Shown here piece by piece: positions 1 to 5,801 of a stretch of DNA of 10,085 bases. The DNA is from Candidatus Acidiferrales bacterium (GTDB taxonomy: Bacteria > Acidobacteriota > Terriglobia > Acidiferrales > UBA7541): positions 1 through 10,085 of the forward strand of contig JASHWB010000277.1 in the NCBI GenBank assembly GCA_030044295.1, in the 5' to 3' direction. The position numbers and the translations under genes were made by a program. Numbering within the stretch: the first letter of the stretch is position 1; each line of letters begins with the position of its first letter. The notes under the pieces were generated by a model that saw nothing but the letters and a program-made list of their open reading frames with translations, was not told the DNA's origin and did not search any database.

Positions 1-316
1 GCCAAACCCCGAACAGCGCTATTCCCAAGAGGAACTGCACAGCATTCTCGAGACGACGATCGCTCGGTTGCCGCCAGGACGCCGAATCATCGTTCAATTG
101 CGCGATGTAGAGGGTCTTTCGACTCAAGAAACTGCGCAGGCTCTCTCCCTCTCCGCGACCGCGGTGAAGTCGCGGTTGCGACACGCGCGCACTCAATTGC
201 GAGAGTCATTGAACCCTTATTTCAAACCGAGCAGCGGCTCGAAATGGTTCCCCGACGACGGCGTAAAACAGCTAGTTTCGCGCAAGATCGTTGCCGCCCG
301 GGATACGGGCAGCTAA
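1..316 (+). CDS. ECF-type RNA polymerase sigma factor, C-terminal part (5' end outside window)
   Basis: Open from the first complete codon (position 2) to the TAA at 314-316, 104 codons, with the beginning missing. The visible part is sigma region 4: a 'YSQEEL' linker, the conserved 'LPPGRRIIVQLRDVEGLSTQETA' entry, and a helix-turn-helix 'TAVKSRLRHARTQLRESL' that in this family reads the -35 promoter element. The region 4 core ends near the 'NPYF' residues. About 30 further residues (KPSSGSKWF onward) do not match the usual sigma core and may be a lineage-specific tail. The gene would direct RNA polymerase to its own set of promoters. No anti-sigma gene follows it: the next gene is convergent, so any partner must lie upstream. 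The family assignment is firm; the regulon cannot be read from this piece. Confidence 0.9.
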   Translation, partial: PNPEQRYSQEELHSILETTIARLPPGRRIIVQLRDVEGLSTQETAQALSLSATAVKSRLRHARTQLRESLNPYFKPSSGSKWFPDDGVKQLVSRKIVAARDTGS

Positions 317-342
317 GGCCTTAACGGGGGCTTCGCTTAAAC

Positions 343-386
343 GTGAGTGAGAATAGGAGCCTCTGAAACACTCCTGGCCCACTCAC
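343..386. repeat. Imperfect inverted repeat in the convergent spacer
   Basis: GTGAGTG (343-349) is the exact reverse complement of CACTCAC (380-386). Inside it AGGAG (355-359) pairs with CTCCT (371-375) around an 11-base loop. This gives two stacked helices separated by a small internal loop. It lies between the ends of the plus-strand sigma gene and the minus-strand receptor gene, where a bidirectional terminator would be expected, but no T-run follows on either strand. Termination is therefore only a possibility. Confidence 0.35.
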
Positions 387-504
387 CTTAGCAATCGATA
401 GATGTGATCGATCAATGAAAAGTATACCGCCGCGTGCCATAGATAAATCCTACATCTGCCGATTGAGTAAGAGGCTTCCTAAAATTTCTTCCTAACCAAG
501 GAAT

Positions 505-2991
505 CTATTTTTCGCAGCCAAAGCTCCACGTCGCCCGGACGTAAACGGCTACTGGGTCACCCGGATACGCTCCTGCCGCGTTTGCCGCGAGGAAGTAACG
601 TTCGTCCGTGAAGTTGTCGATGTTGAGGTCGAGACTCCAAGTGCGTCTCGCATAACCAAACGTGGCGTTGCCTATGACGAACGACGGTATCGAGTTCACA
701 TTCGTAATGTCGCTGTACGTCTGGCCCATGAAGTTGAGACCTGCTCCGACCCGGAATCCCCGCACACCGGCGATCGCAAAATCATACGTGGACCACAGAT
801 TCGCCATATGTGCTGGAGCGCCTTGGGGGTGATGACCTATCGAAGCGATGCCTTGAGGGTCGTCTGTGATGATTGCATCTTGGTACGTGACGTTGACCAG
901 GATGTGCCATCGATCCGTAATTTCGCCATCTAAGGAAGCCTCGAAGCCCTTTGTCCGTTGGCTATCGAACACGACTGTTTCCACGCCGTTGAGAGTCACA
1001 GCAGCGGCGACGTTGTTGCGGCTAACATCAAAGACTGCGGTGTTCAACGCAACCCTGTTTTCGAAGAGCGGGAACTTAATGCCGGCTTCGTACTGGAGGG
1101 CCCCTTCCGGAGCGCCTATGCCGTTCTGGGTATTCTCCGAATTGAAATTCGCGAGATGACTCGTCGAGACACCGAAGTAGGGAATTACACTCGAAGATAT
1201 CTTGTATAGTGCTCCCGCGTTCCAGCTCACAGGAGCGTCGTTCCGAGTGTACGTGACACCTCCCAGCAGCGGCTGCCCCTCAGAATCGACACGGCCGGGT
1301 ACAGTGATCAGCGGCGTCAGCGAGGTGTCAAGCCAGTCCTCGCGTAGCCCAGCGCGAACCTTGAATCGGTCGGTGACATCCACTTGATCCGTGGCGTACA
1401 GACTGAAGTAGTTAGCAGCCAGTCGGTCGTCGTCACAGGAATGCTTCGAGTCGCACAGGAACGTCAAGCCAGCGACCGAAGTTTCGGGAGGAACCGGAGC
1501 AAAAGCGTCAGGAATGTTCGGAAGGTCGGCAGTGTCTCTCTGTGTAGCCATCGTTTGGCGCACATATTCGAATCCGGTTAGCAAGGTGTGACGCACCGTT
1601 CCGGTTGCGAACTGCCAGACTGGCTCAAACTGATAGTCGTAACTATTGTCCCTGTCGCTCTGCTGGCGAAGCTGCCGGCCGATGACTTCTCCCCCGCTCA
1701 CCTTCGTATTTGTGCTGTCGCCGTTCCCGAGAGAATCGAGCGTGCGATGCAAATAAGAAAAGCGGTTATTGATCGTCAGGAATTCACTTACTCTCCACGC
1801 ATCCGCGATCGTGGGCCGGACGAAGCCCTCGTGCGCAAAGGCAAATGGCGTCGAGTATTTCGAATCAAGGGGAACGTTCGTGATGGGAGAACCGTTGAAA
1901 TATATGAGCCCGTAGGAATCGGGCGTCTCATGAATCTGGCGAACGTCTAGGGCGAAGTTGATCGTATGATTGTGTGGGTGCCACTCCAGCGCAGGCCTGG
2001 CCTCATAATCATGGCTGCGCAGTTCGCGAAAGCCGTCTGAATGCGAAAACGTGGCATCAACCCGATAGTTTAGTGCCGAAATGTCCGTTGGCCCCGTGAT
2101 GTAGTCGCTGTTTGTTACGCTGCCGAACGAGCCTCCTTCCAGACTCACGCCGTAATGTAGATTAGGTGCCGGCGTATAGTGGACAACGTCGATTGTTCCT
2201 CCTGGCGCGCCGCTCCCGAACAAAGCGGAGCCGGGACCCTCCAGAATTTCAACCTCTTCGACGCCATTCAGCGAATGCGAAATGCCGCCCAGTTGGTCTC
2301 CGTCCGAAAAACCATCGCTGTAGATTTGGGCATTGAGACCGCGGATGAGGAAATGATCGTAAAATCCCTTGCTGTCCTGGCCGCCGTAGTTGACACCGCT
2401 CGCATTCGAGACGCCTTGGCTGAGCATTGTTGATCCCTGCTGGGTCAGGACCTCCTTCGAGATGATTTGAACGCTGCGCGGCAGGTCCTCCAGTTGCGTG
2501 CCTGTTTTATCGAGGCTCGAAATTCCTTGAAGCGACTCATGGTCGCCCCGCACGGTGACCGATTGCGCCGTCGGCTGAACCTTCAACCTTACATTCAGAG
2601 TCAGACTCTCTTCGCCGACGGTAATAGGGGCGCGTTGATACCGCACGAAGCCTTGCGCCCCTACGGTCAGCGTGTAGCTCCCAGGCGGCAGCGAAGAAAG
2701 AGAATACAGCCCTCCATCGTTCGTCCTGGTAAGTTGCGTGAGGTGGCTGTTGTTGTTCGTGAGCGTCACCTCTGCATTTGGGATTGGCGAACCCGAAGGA
2801 TCAGTCACCTCTCCACTCACAATTGGGTTCTGCGCAAAGGCGGGATAAGTTCCTAACAAACCGGACGATAGAACAAAGAAAACAACGGCAAAACGCAGGC
2901 GCAATCGTCTCCTTTGCGCCGGACGATTCGCGATTGCAGGGGCGCCGGAAGCGCGAATACCAGGAACAACGAAAGGATGGTTATCGGCCAC
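505..2991 (-). CDS. TonB-dependent siderophore-type outer-membrane receptor with N-terminal CarboxypepD_reg domain
   Basis: Predicted gated outer-membrane transporter for a ferric siderophore or similar ligand, energised by TonB/ExbB/ExbD. Order (828 residues from the chosen start): basic n-region and hydrophobic signal peptide ending at 'YPAFAQ' near residue 54; a CarboxypepD_reg fold at about 56-138 ('SGEVTDPSGSPIPNAEVTL', 'LPPGSYTLTV'); a plug at about 160-275 with 'LPRSVQIISKEVL', 'FLIRGLNAQIYSDG' and 'VEEVEILEGPGSALFGSGAPGG', the pattern typical of the siderophore-receptor subfamily; then a 22-strand-type barrel ending in 'YVRATWSF' plus four extra residues. Start choice: the frame extends to a TTG at 3036, but GTG at 2991 has GGGAG six bases upstream. 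TTG at 2904 is a second candidate (AGGAG four bases upstream) and would give a more ordinary short signal peptide. No ATG is available in this part of the frame. There is no STN signalling domain. The gene stands alone and is divergent from the VOC gene, with a long control region. The ligand cannot be told from sequence. Confidence 0.93.
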   Translation of the reverse strand: MADNHPFVVPGIRASGAPAIANRPAQRRRLRLRFAVVFFVLSSGLLGTYPAFAQNPIVSGEVTDPSGSPIPNAEVTLTNNNSHLTQLTRTNDGGLYSLSSLPPGSYTLTVGAQGFVRYQRAPITVGEESLTLNVRLKVQPTAQSVTVRGDHESLQGISSLDKTGTQLEDLPRSVQIISKEVLTQQGSTMLSQGVSNASGVNYGGQDSKGFYDHFLIRGLNAQIYSDGFSDGDQLGGISHSLNGVEEVEILEGPGSALFGSGAPGGTIDVVHYTPAPNLHYGVSLEGGSFGSVTNSDYITGPTDISALNYRVDATFSHSDGFRELRSHDYEARPALEWHPHNHTINFALDVRQIHETPDSYGLIYFNGSPITNVPLDSKYSTPFAFAHEGFVRPTIADAWRVSEFLTINNRFSYLHRTLDSLGNGDSTNTKVSGGEVIGRQLRQQSDRDNSYDYQFEPVWQFATGTVRHTLLTGFEYVRQTMATQRDTADLPNIPDAFAPVPPETSVAGLTFLCDSKHSCDDDRLAANYFSLYATDQVDVTDRFKVRAGLREDWLDTSLTPLITVPGRVDSEGQPLLGGVTYTRNDAPVSWNAGALYKISSSVIPYFGVSTSHLANFNSENTQNGIGAPEGALQYEAGIKFPLFENRVALNTAVFDVSRNNVAAAVTLNGVETVVFDSQRTKGFEASLDGEITDRWHILVNVTYQDAIITDDPQGIASIGHHPQGAPAHMANLWSTYDFAIAGVRGFRVGAGLNFMGQTYSDITNVNSIPSFVIGNATFGYARRTWSLDLNIDNFTDERYFLAANAAGAYPGDPVAVYVRATWSFGCEK

Positions 2992-3066
2992 GTGTTTCTC
3001 CCTAAACACACCAGGCCGATTCCCATATAATGCCAACGGTCGTCAGCCCACTGGGTTGTCGATTTC

Positions 3067-3110
3067 CGGTCCCCGCAGCGCCTTCGCGAAAAGTGCCGTT
3101 GCGGGGACCG
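3067..3110. repeat. Strong 14-bp hairpin in the receptor leader
   Basis: CGGTCCCCGCA (3067-3077) is the exact reverse complement of TGCGGGGACCG (3100-3110). Three further pairs, one of them G-T, extend the stem inward to 3080/3097. The 16-base loop contains the palindrome TTCGCGAA (3083-3090). No T-run follows on either strand, so an intrinsic terminator is unlikely. It lies about 75 bases upstream of the receptor's GTG start. It could be an mRNA structural element, a dyad operator, or one copy of a dispersed REP-like palindrome. Confidence 0.6.
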
Positions 3111-3290
3111 CCATTTTCAAAGATCTGCGTCGCGAGTGCCTCGCAGCCGAAAGCAGTCAAGCAGCGATTCTTCAGGACCGCCAGCACGCCGCAGCAAGAC
3201 GAACGTCGAATCCCATAGTTGTTATTCAGTTGCAACAAAAAGAGATTCGAATGCCATCCGCCGCCACGGCCTCGCGATTTGAAATCTAGT

Positions 3291-3305
3291 TGTAATTAGA
3301 TTACA
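3291..3305. promoter_or_regulatory. Candidate repressor operator, TGTAAT-N3-ATTACA palindrome
   Basis: TGTAATTAGATTACA is a perfect dyad. A third, imperfect half-site follows at once: ATTACA-TC-TGAAAT (3300-3313) differs by one base from the dyad ATTACA-N2-TGTAAT, the shape of BlaI/MecI/CopY-family operators (core TACA-N2-TGTA). Three linked half-sites in AT-rich DNA between divergent genes are good evidence for protein binding. Which regulator binds is inferred only from the motif, and no such regulator gene is in the window. Confidence 0.5.
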
Positions 3306-3323
3306 TCTGAAATACGCCGTGAA
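3295..3323 (-). promoter_or_regulatory. Candidate sigma-70 promoter for the siderophore-type receptor
   Basis: On the minus strand TTCACG (3323-3318) and TCTAAT (3300-3295) are separated by 17 bases, matching the -35 and -10 consensus at four and five of six bases. The -10 box sits inside the TGTAAT/ATTACA palindrome, so a protein bound there would block transcription. Transcription would start near 3288 and leave a leader of about 300 bases before the GTG start at 2991. Confidence 0.35.
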
Positions 3324-3473
3324 TATTGGACCGAAACAGTGCTGTTTGTCAAGTGGTGCTGTGTAATGTTTTTGTCAGTGTCTGTATTGTCCGAAAAGTC
3401 GACCGATGGACGCCGCGTTCCAGGCATGCGCGCGGCAGCGTAGTGATATAGTCTTCGGCGATCTCAGCGCAAA

Positions 3474-3479
3474 GAGGAG
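3474..3479 (+). promoter_or_regulatory. Ribosome-binding site deciding the VOC start
   Basis: GAGGAG lies seven bases before ATG 3487. It supports this internal start over the upstream in-frame ATG at 3406, which has no purine-rich site before it. Confidence 0.7.
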
Positions 3480-3486
3480 AAGATCC

Positions 3487-4002
3487 ATGGAACCCGTGGA
3501 CACACTGTTTGAGCAGTATGATCGCGGTCGGATGACACGCCGAAGCCTGGTACAAGCCTTGGCAATTCTCGCCTTGCCAAACAAGATCTTGGGGCAAGGC
3601 GCACCCGCGGCTTCGGCTCCGATTGTCCGCGGTTTGGGCGTTAATCACGTAGGCCTACTTGTCAGTGACGTTGAACGTTCGTATGCGTTTTATCATCAAC
3701 TGTTTGGCGTTACCAAAGGCTGGCCCGCAACCAACACCGGAAAGGGCATCCATCTGGACTTTCCGAACGGCTACATCAGCGTCGATCCCGTCCCGGCCAG
3801 GAAAGGTTTGATCACGCACTTCTCGGTCGCCATCGATTCTATCGATCAGCACTCCTCAGAGCGCTTGGCTGACAAGATCAACAGCGCACTGCCGGCTGCC
3901 CACGCGAAGGCCGCGTTTCAAGCCAATGACGGTGTGTCGACGGTCAATCTACTGGACCCTGACGGGTTCCATGTACAGATCTCGCCGAAGAGCGGTCGAT
4001 GA
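3487..4002 (+). CDS. VOC-superfamily (glyoxalase/bleomycin-resistance fold) protein with twin-arginine-type leader
   Basis: A 171-residue protein with one vicinal-oxygen-chelate module. ATG at 3487 is chosen because GAGGAG (3474-3479) sits seven bases upstream; the frame is open back to an ATG at 3406 that lacks such a site. Residues 1-15 are a short charged prefix, followed by 'MTRRSLVQALAILAL' (16-30). The T-R-R-S-L-V core and the hydrophobic stretch after it resemble a Tat export signal. The VOC fold follows: 'NHVGLLVSDVERSYAFYHQLFG' begins at residue 53, with 'THFSVAID' near 110 and 'DPDGFHVQIS' near 157. H54, H111 and Q164 stand where this superfamily places metal ligands. Members include dioxygenases, lyases, isomerases and resistance proteins, so the reaction cannot be named. 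The 3' end overlaps antisense with the tail of the convergent anti-sigma frame. Confidence 0.88.
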   Translation: MEPVDTLFEQYDRGRMTRRSLVQALAILALPNKILGQGAPAASAPIVRGLGVNHVGLLVSDVERSYAFYHQLFGVTKGWPATNTGKGIHLDFPNGYISVDPVPARKGLITHFSVAIDSIDQHSSERLADKINSALPAAHAKAAFQANDGVSTVNLLDPDGFHVQISPKSGR

Positions 4003-5000
4003 CGGACTTTCCCGCGCAACCCTGAAAACATACACGGACGCGACAGCTCTGAAATCTTCGATGACTCGCCGATGGTGCCTTGGCGGGCCCTGCCCCAGGT
4101 TACGGCGAGTGCCAGGGCTGGTCGAGCGGGCAAGGCGGGCGCCGTGCTATGCACCAAGGGCTCCGAGATCATCGATATCCGTGGTGCGCGAACCGCCGAT
4201 AGCGGTCGCTCGGTATGGAAGTACTTCTTATAGGCAGCGATCCAATTGCTCGCGATCTCGTGCTGAGCGACAGGAAGGCTGATTTTACCGCCGCAAACAG
4301 CGTGGTGCAGGTATTCTTCCAACTGGTCCTTCACAAACGAGTTCCACAGCGCATCATAGCGGGGCTCCGGCCACAAATTTCGGATGTCTCCCGAACCTCC
4401 CAAACCGGGCGTGATCAGGTAATCGACTTCGTAGCTCGCAGTGGGAGCGCCCGCAATCCCGTATTCCTTGAAAACCATTTGCTGCAGAGTGCCTGAAACC
4501 GGGGCAACCACTTCATCGTCGCTCATCGAACAGATGCTGTTTACGGTGGTCGCCGCTGTAGCGCCGGGAGTTAGCCTCGGATTGGGTAACATTGCCCAGT
4601 TCACGGAAACATTGGCAGGACTTTCCGCGGCGCGGCGCTGCAGCATTCTGGCTCCGAGGACGACTAAGAGCGCCAAAGCGCAAACGTACCCGAGGCGACG
4701 GACCGGGGCTGCGGACCAGAATGACCATGCCCTGTTCTCATGAGAGCTTCTCTCCAGTTCTGCCAGGCGGGCTCGCAGGTGGGCCCGCGAACCCTCGATA
4801 GGTGGGATCTGCGGATCAAGAGACCGCCGATGCATCCGCATAAGCTCGGCAATCGTGCTTTCGGTTTCGGCCATCCGGCTGCGGCAGTCCCAACAAGCCG
4901 CCAAATGGGCGCGAATCTGATCCGCTCGATGGGCGGTGATCTCGCCGTCCGCGAAAAGCAGCAACTGCTGATCCGATGGATGCACGTTTTCGTTCTTCAT
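3918..5000 (-). CDS. Membrane anti-sigma factor with zinc-finger N-terminus and degenerate HNH-like C-terminal domain
   Basis: Predicted inner-membrane antagonist of the adjacent ECF sigma factor. Residues 1-50 are a zf-HC2-type anti-sigma domain: 'LLLFADGEITAHRADQIRAHL', with H32, C36 and C39 of 'HLAACWDC' as the zinc-binding group. Residues about 103-119 ('LGYVCALALLVVLGARM') form one membrane segment. The outer part (about 155-262) has 'FKEYGI', 'YEVDYLITPGLGGSGDIRNL', 'WPEP', 'VKDQLEEYLHHAVCGGKISL' and 'AQHEIASNWIAAYKKYF'. This resembles HNH-fold domains with an 'IDHLIPLxLGGSNDIxNLWP' core, but Y194 replaces the histidine, so nuclease activity is doubtful. The last 92 codons, after 'FHTERPLS', look unlike protein-coding sequence. 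They overlap the VOC gene by 85 bases, so the true protein may end, or may formerly have ended, near 4197. The start is fixed by the ATGA overlap (4997-5000) with the sigma gene, implying coupled translation. Confidence 0.85.
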   Translation of the reverse strand: MKNENVHPSDQQLLLFADGEITAHRADQIRAHLAACWDCRSRMAETESTIAELMRMHRRSLDPQIPPIEGSRAHLRARLAELERSSHENRAWSFWSAAPVRRLGYVCALALLVVLGARMLQRRAAESPANVSVNWAMLPNPRLTPGATAATTVNSICSMSDDEVVAPVSGTLQQMVFKEYGIAGAPTASYEVDYLITPGLGGSGDIRNLWPEPRYDALWNSFVKDQLEEYLHHAVCGGKISLPVAQHEIASNWIAAYKKYFHTERPLSAVRAPRISMISEPLVHSTAPALPARPALALAVTWGRARQGTIGESSKISELSRPCMFSGLRGKVRHRPLFGEICTWNPSGSSRLTVDTPSLA

Positions 5001-5584
5001 GGCTCACTTCCGTCCGCGAATCTAAGGCGATTCAGTGACCGTGTAAGCGACAACGATACCGCCCCCAAAGACATACCAAGGACGCGAGATATTTCCCGAT
5101 AGCGTAGCCCCTCCGCGCGAAGACGCAGGCAACATCGATCCTGCTCCGGAAGAGCCTGCAGCGCTGCTTGCAGCCGGGCCTGCCTCTGAATGTAAAGAAC
5201 CTGCTCCTCGGGACTCGGCCAGGGGTCGACTCGGCTTTCGGTGACTGTGCGATCAAAATCTGCGCCGTCCCGGAAGCGATGATTCGCGTGGCGGCGTTTC
5301 AGCGCGAGATTGTGGGCCACGGAAAAAATCCAGCCGCGTAGATTGCGGCGAGATTTGCCGAGGCGGAGGTGCTGGAAAAGCGCCAGGAAAACCTCCTGCG
5401 TGATTTCTTCCCCGTCTTCCACTAGGAGACCGAACGAAAGAACGTATCGAAAAACCGGAGTTCGCGATTCGTCGAAAAGCCGAACCAGCTCTTCTTCGAC
5501 GTCGGAAACCTGCGGCGGGACGTTCTCGCTCCCCGCTCTATCGAGCGGGCGTGTCAATATCGCGCTGGCACGAAGAAGTGACAT
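4997..5584 (-). CDS. ECF-type RNA polymerase sigma factor paired with the anti-sigma gene
   Basis: A 195-residue sigma-70 family regulator. Region 2, for core-polymerase binding and -10 recognition, covers about 32-98 ('LVRLFDESRTPVFRYVLSF', 'DGEEITQEVFLALFQHL', 'NLRGWIFSVAHNLALKRR'). A linker of roughly 40 residues follows, then region 4 at about 141-188 ('LQALPEQDRCCLRLRAEGLR', 'YREISRVLGMSLGAVSLSL', 'TRSLNRLR') with the -35-reading helix-turn-helix. ATG at 5584 is chosen because AGGA (5597-5594) is nine bases upstream; a GTG two codons earlier (5590) has only three bases of spacing. The stop codon TGA shares bases with the ATG of the anti-sigma gene, the usual arrangement for a sigma/anti-sigma pair. 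Many such pairs activate their own promoter, but no clear target promoter is visible. The inducing signal is unknown. Confidence 0.93.
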   Translation of the reverse strand: MSLLRASAILTRPLDRAGSENVPPQVSDVEEELVRLFDESRTPVFRYVLSFGLLVEDGEEITQEVFLALFQHLRLGKSRRNLRGWIFSVAHNLALKRRHANHRFRDGADFDRTVTESRVDPWPSPEEQVLYIQRQARLQAALQALPEQDRCCLRLRAEGLRYREISRVLGMSLGAVSLSLTRSLNRLRFADGSEP

Positions 5585-5619
5585 AGCCACGTATCCTGAT
5601 TATTCCCTTTCCCGCTGTC

Positions 5620-5649
5620 TTGTTCACGGTTTTTTAGCTAGCGTATTAA
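5620..5649 (+). promoter_or_regulatory. Weak candidate promoter for the second receptor operon
   Basis: TTGTTC (5620-5625) and TATTAA (5644-5649) are 18 bases apart on the plus strand in an AT-rich part of the divergent spacer. Each matches the sigma-70 consensus only partly. It would give a leader of about 145 bases before the TTG start at 5802. An ECF-dependent promoter elsewhere in the spacer is equally possible. Confidence 0.22.
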
Positions 5650-5666
5650 ATTGATCGAGAAGGTCG

Positions 5667-5689
5667 AAAAATAGCCTGAACAAACAGGC
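5667..5689 (-). terminator. Small terminator-like hairpin upstream of the sigma gene
   Basis: Read on the minus strand, GCCTG-TTTGTT-CAGGC forms a five-bp GC-rich stem and is followed by TATTTTT. This has the shape of a weak intrinsic terminator. It lies about 80 bases before the sigma gene in the same orientation, so it would act either as an attenuator in the leader or as a barrier to antisense transcription leaving the receptor side. The stem is short and may be fortuitous. Confidence 0.3.
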
Positions 5690-5801
5690 GGTTCGCGGAA
5701 TATCCCATGTGAGGAAAACGGACAGAGCGGGACTTGCGTACGCGCTTGAGGCGCGCTTCATCACCGCCTGAGTCGACTAACTACACTACGGGGGCCAGCT
5801 C

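Larger units (their letters stand above)
2992..3486. other. Divergent control region between receptor and VOC genes, no gene seen
   Basis: This 495-base stretch separates the minus-strand receptor from the plus-strand VOC gene. The short open frames in it lack ribosome-binding sites and have no recognisable protein character. It holds a strong hairpin (3067-3110), a TGTAAT/ATTACA palindrome (3291-3305) with a candidate minus-strand promoter over it, and a short T-rich part (3341-3390) upstream of the VOC gene. If the candidate promoter is real, the receptor mRNA has a leader of nearly 300 bases that includes the hairpin. That is long for a simple leader and leaves room for post-transcriptional control. 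Confidence 0.6.

Noticed and set aside
3002..3238. Minus-strand 78-codon frame upstream of the first receptor
   Set aside because: It spans the strong hairpin, has no family character or good start signal, and overlaps the receptor's control region.
3251..3289. Twelve-codon open frame beginning ATGCCATCC as a possible leader peptide
   Set aside because: No clear ribosome-binding site, no regulatory codon run, and not adjacent to a downstream start.
3345..3380. Direct repeat TTTGTCAAGTG / TTTGTCAGTG, 26 bases apart, upstream of the VOC gene
   Set aside because: Short and imperfect in a T/G-rich stretch, with no -10 box at a suitable distance. Not enough to call an operator or promoter.
3406..3486. 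Upstream in-frame ATG extending the VOC protein by 27 residues
   Set aside because: No ribosome-binding site precedes 3406, while GAGGAG lies seven bases before ATG 3487. The extra residues do not fit a leader.
4087..4118. GCCCTG / CAGGGC inverted repeat between the convergent VOC and anti-sigma genes as a terminator
   Set aside because: Six pairs with a 20-base loop in GC-rich DNA and no T-run on either strand. Chance is likely.
5585..5801. Fur box or classical FecI-type promoter in the divergent spacer
   Set aside because: I found no GATAATGATAATCATTATC-like sequence and no convincing ECF -35/-10 pair by eye.
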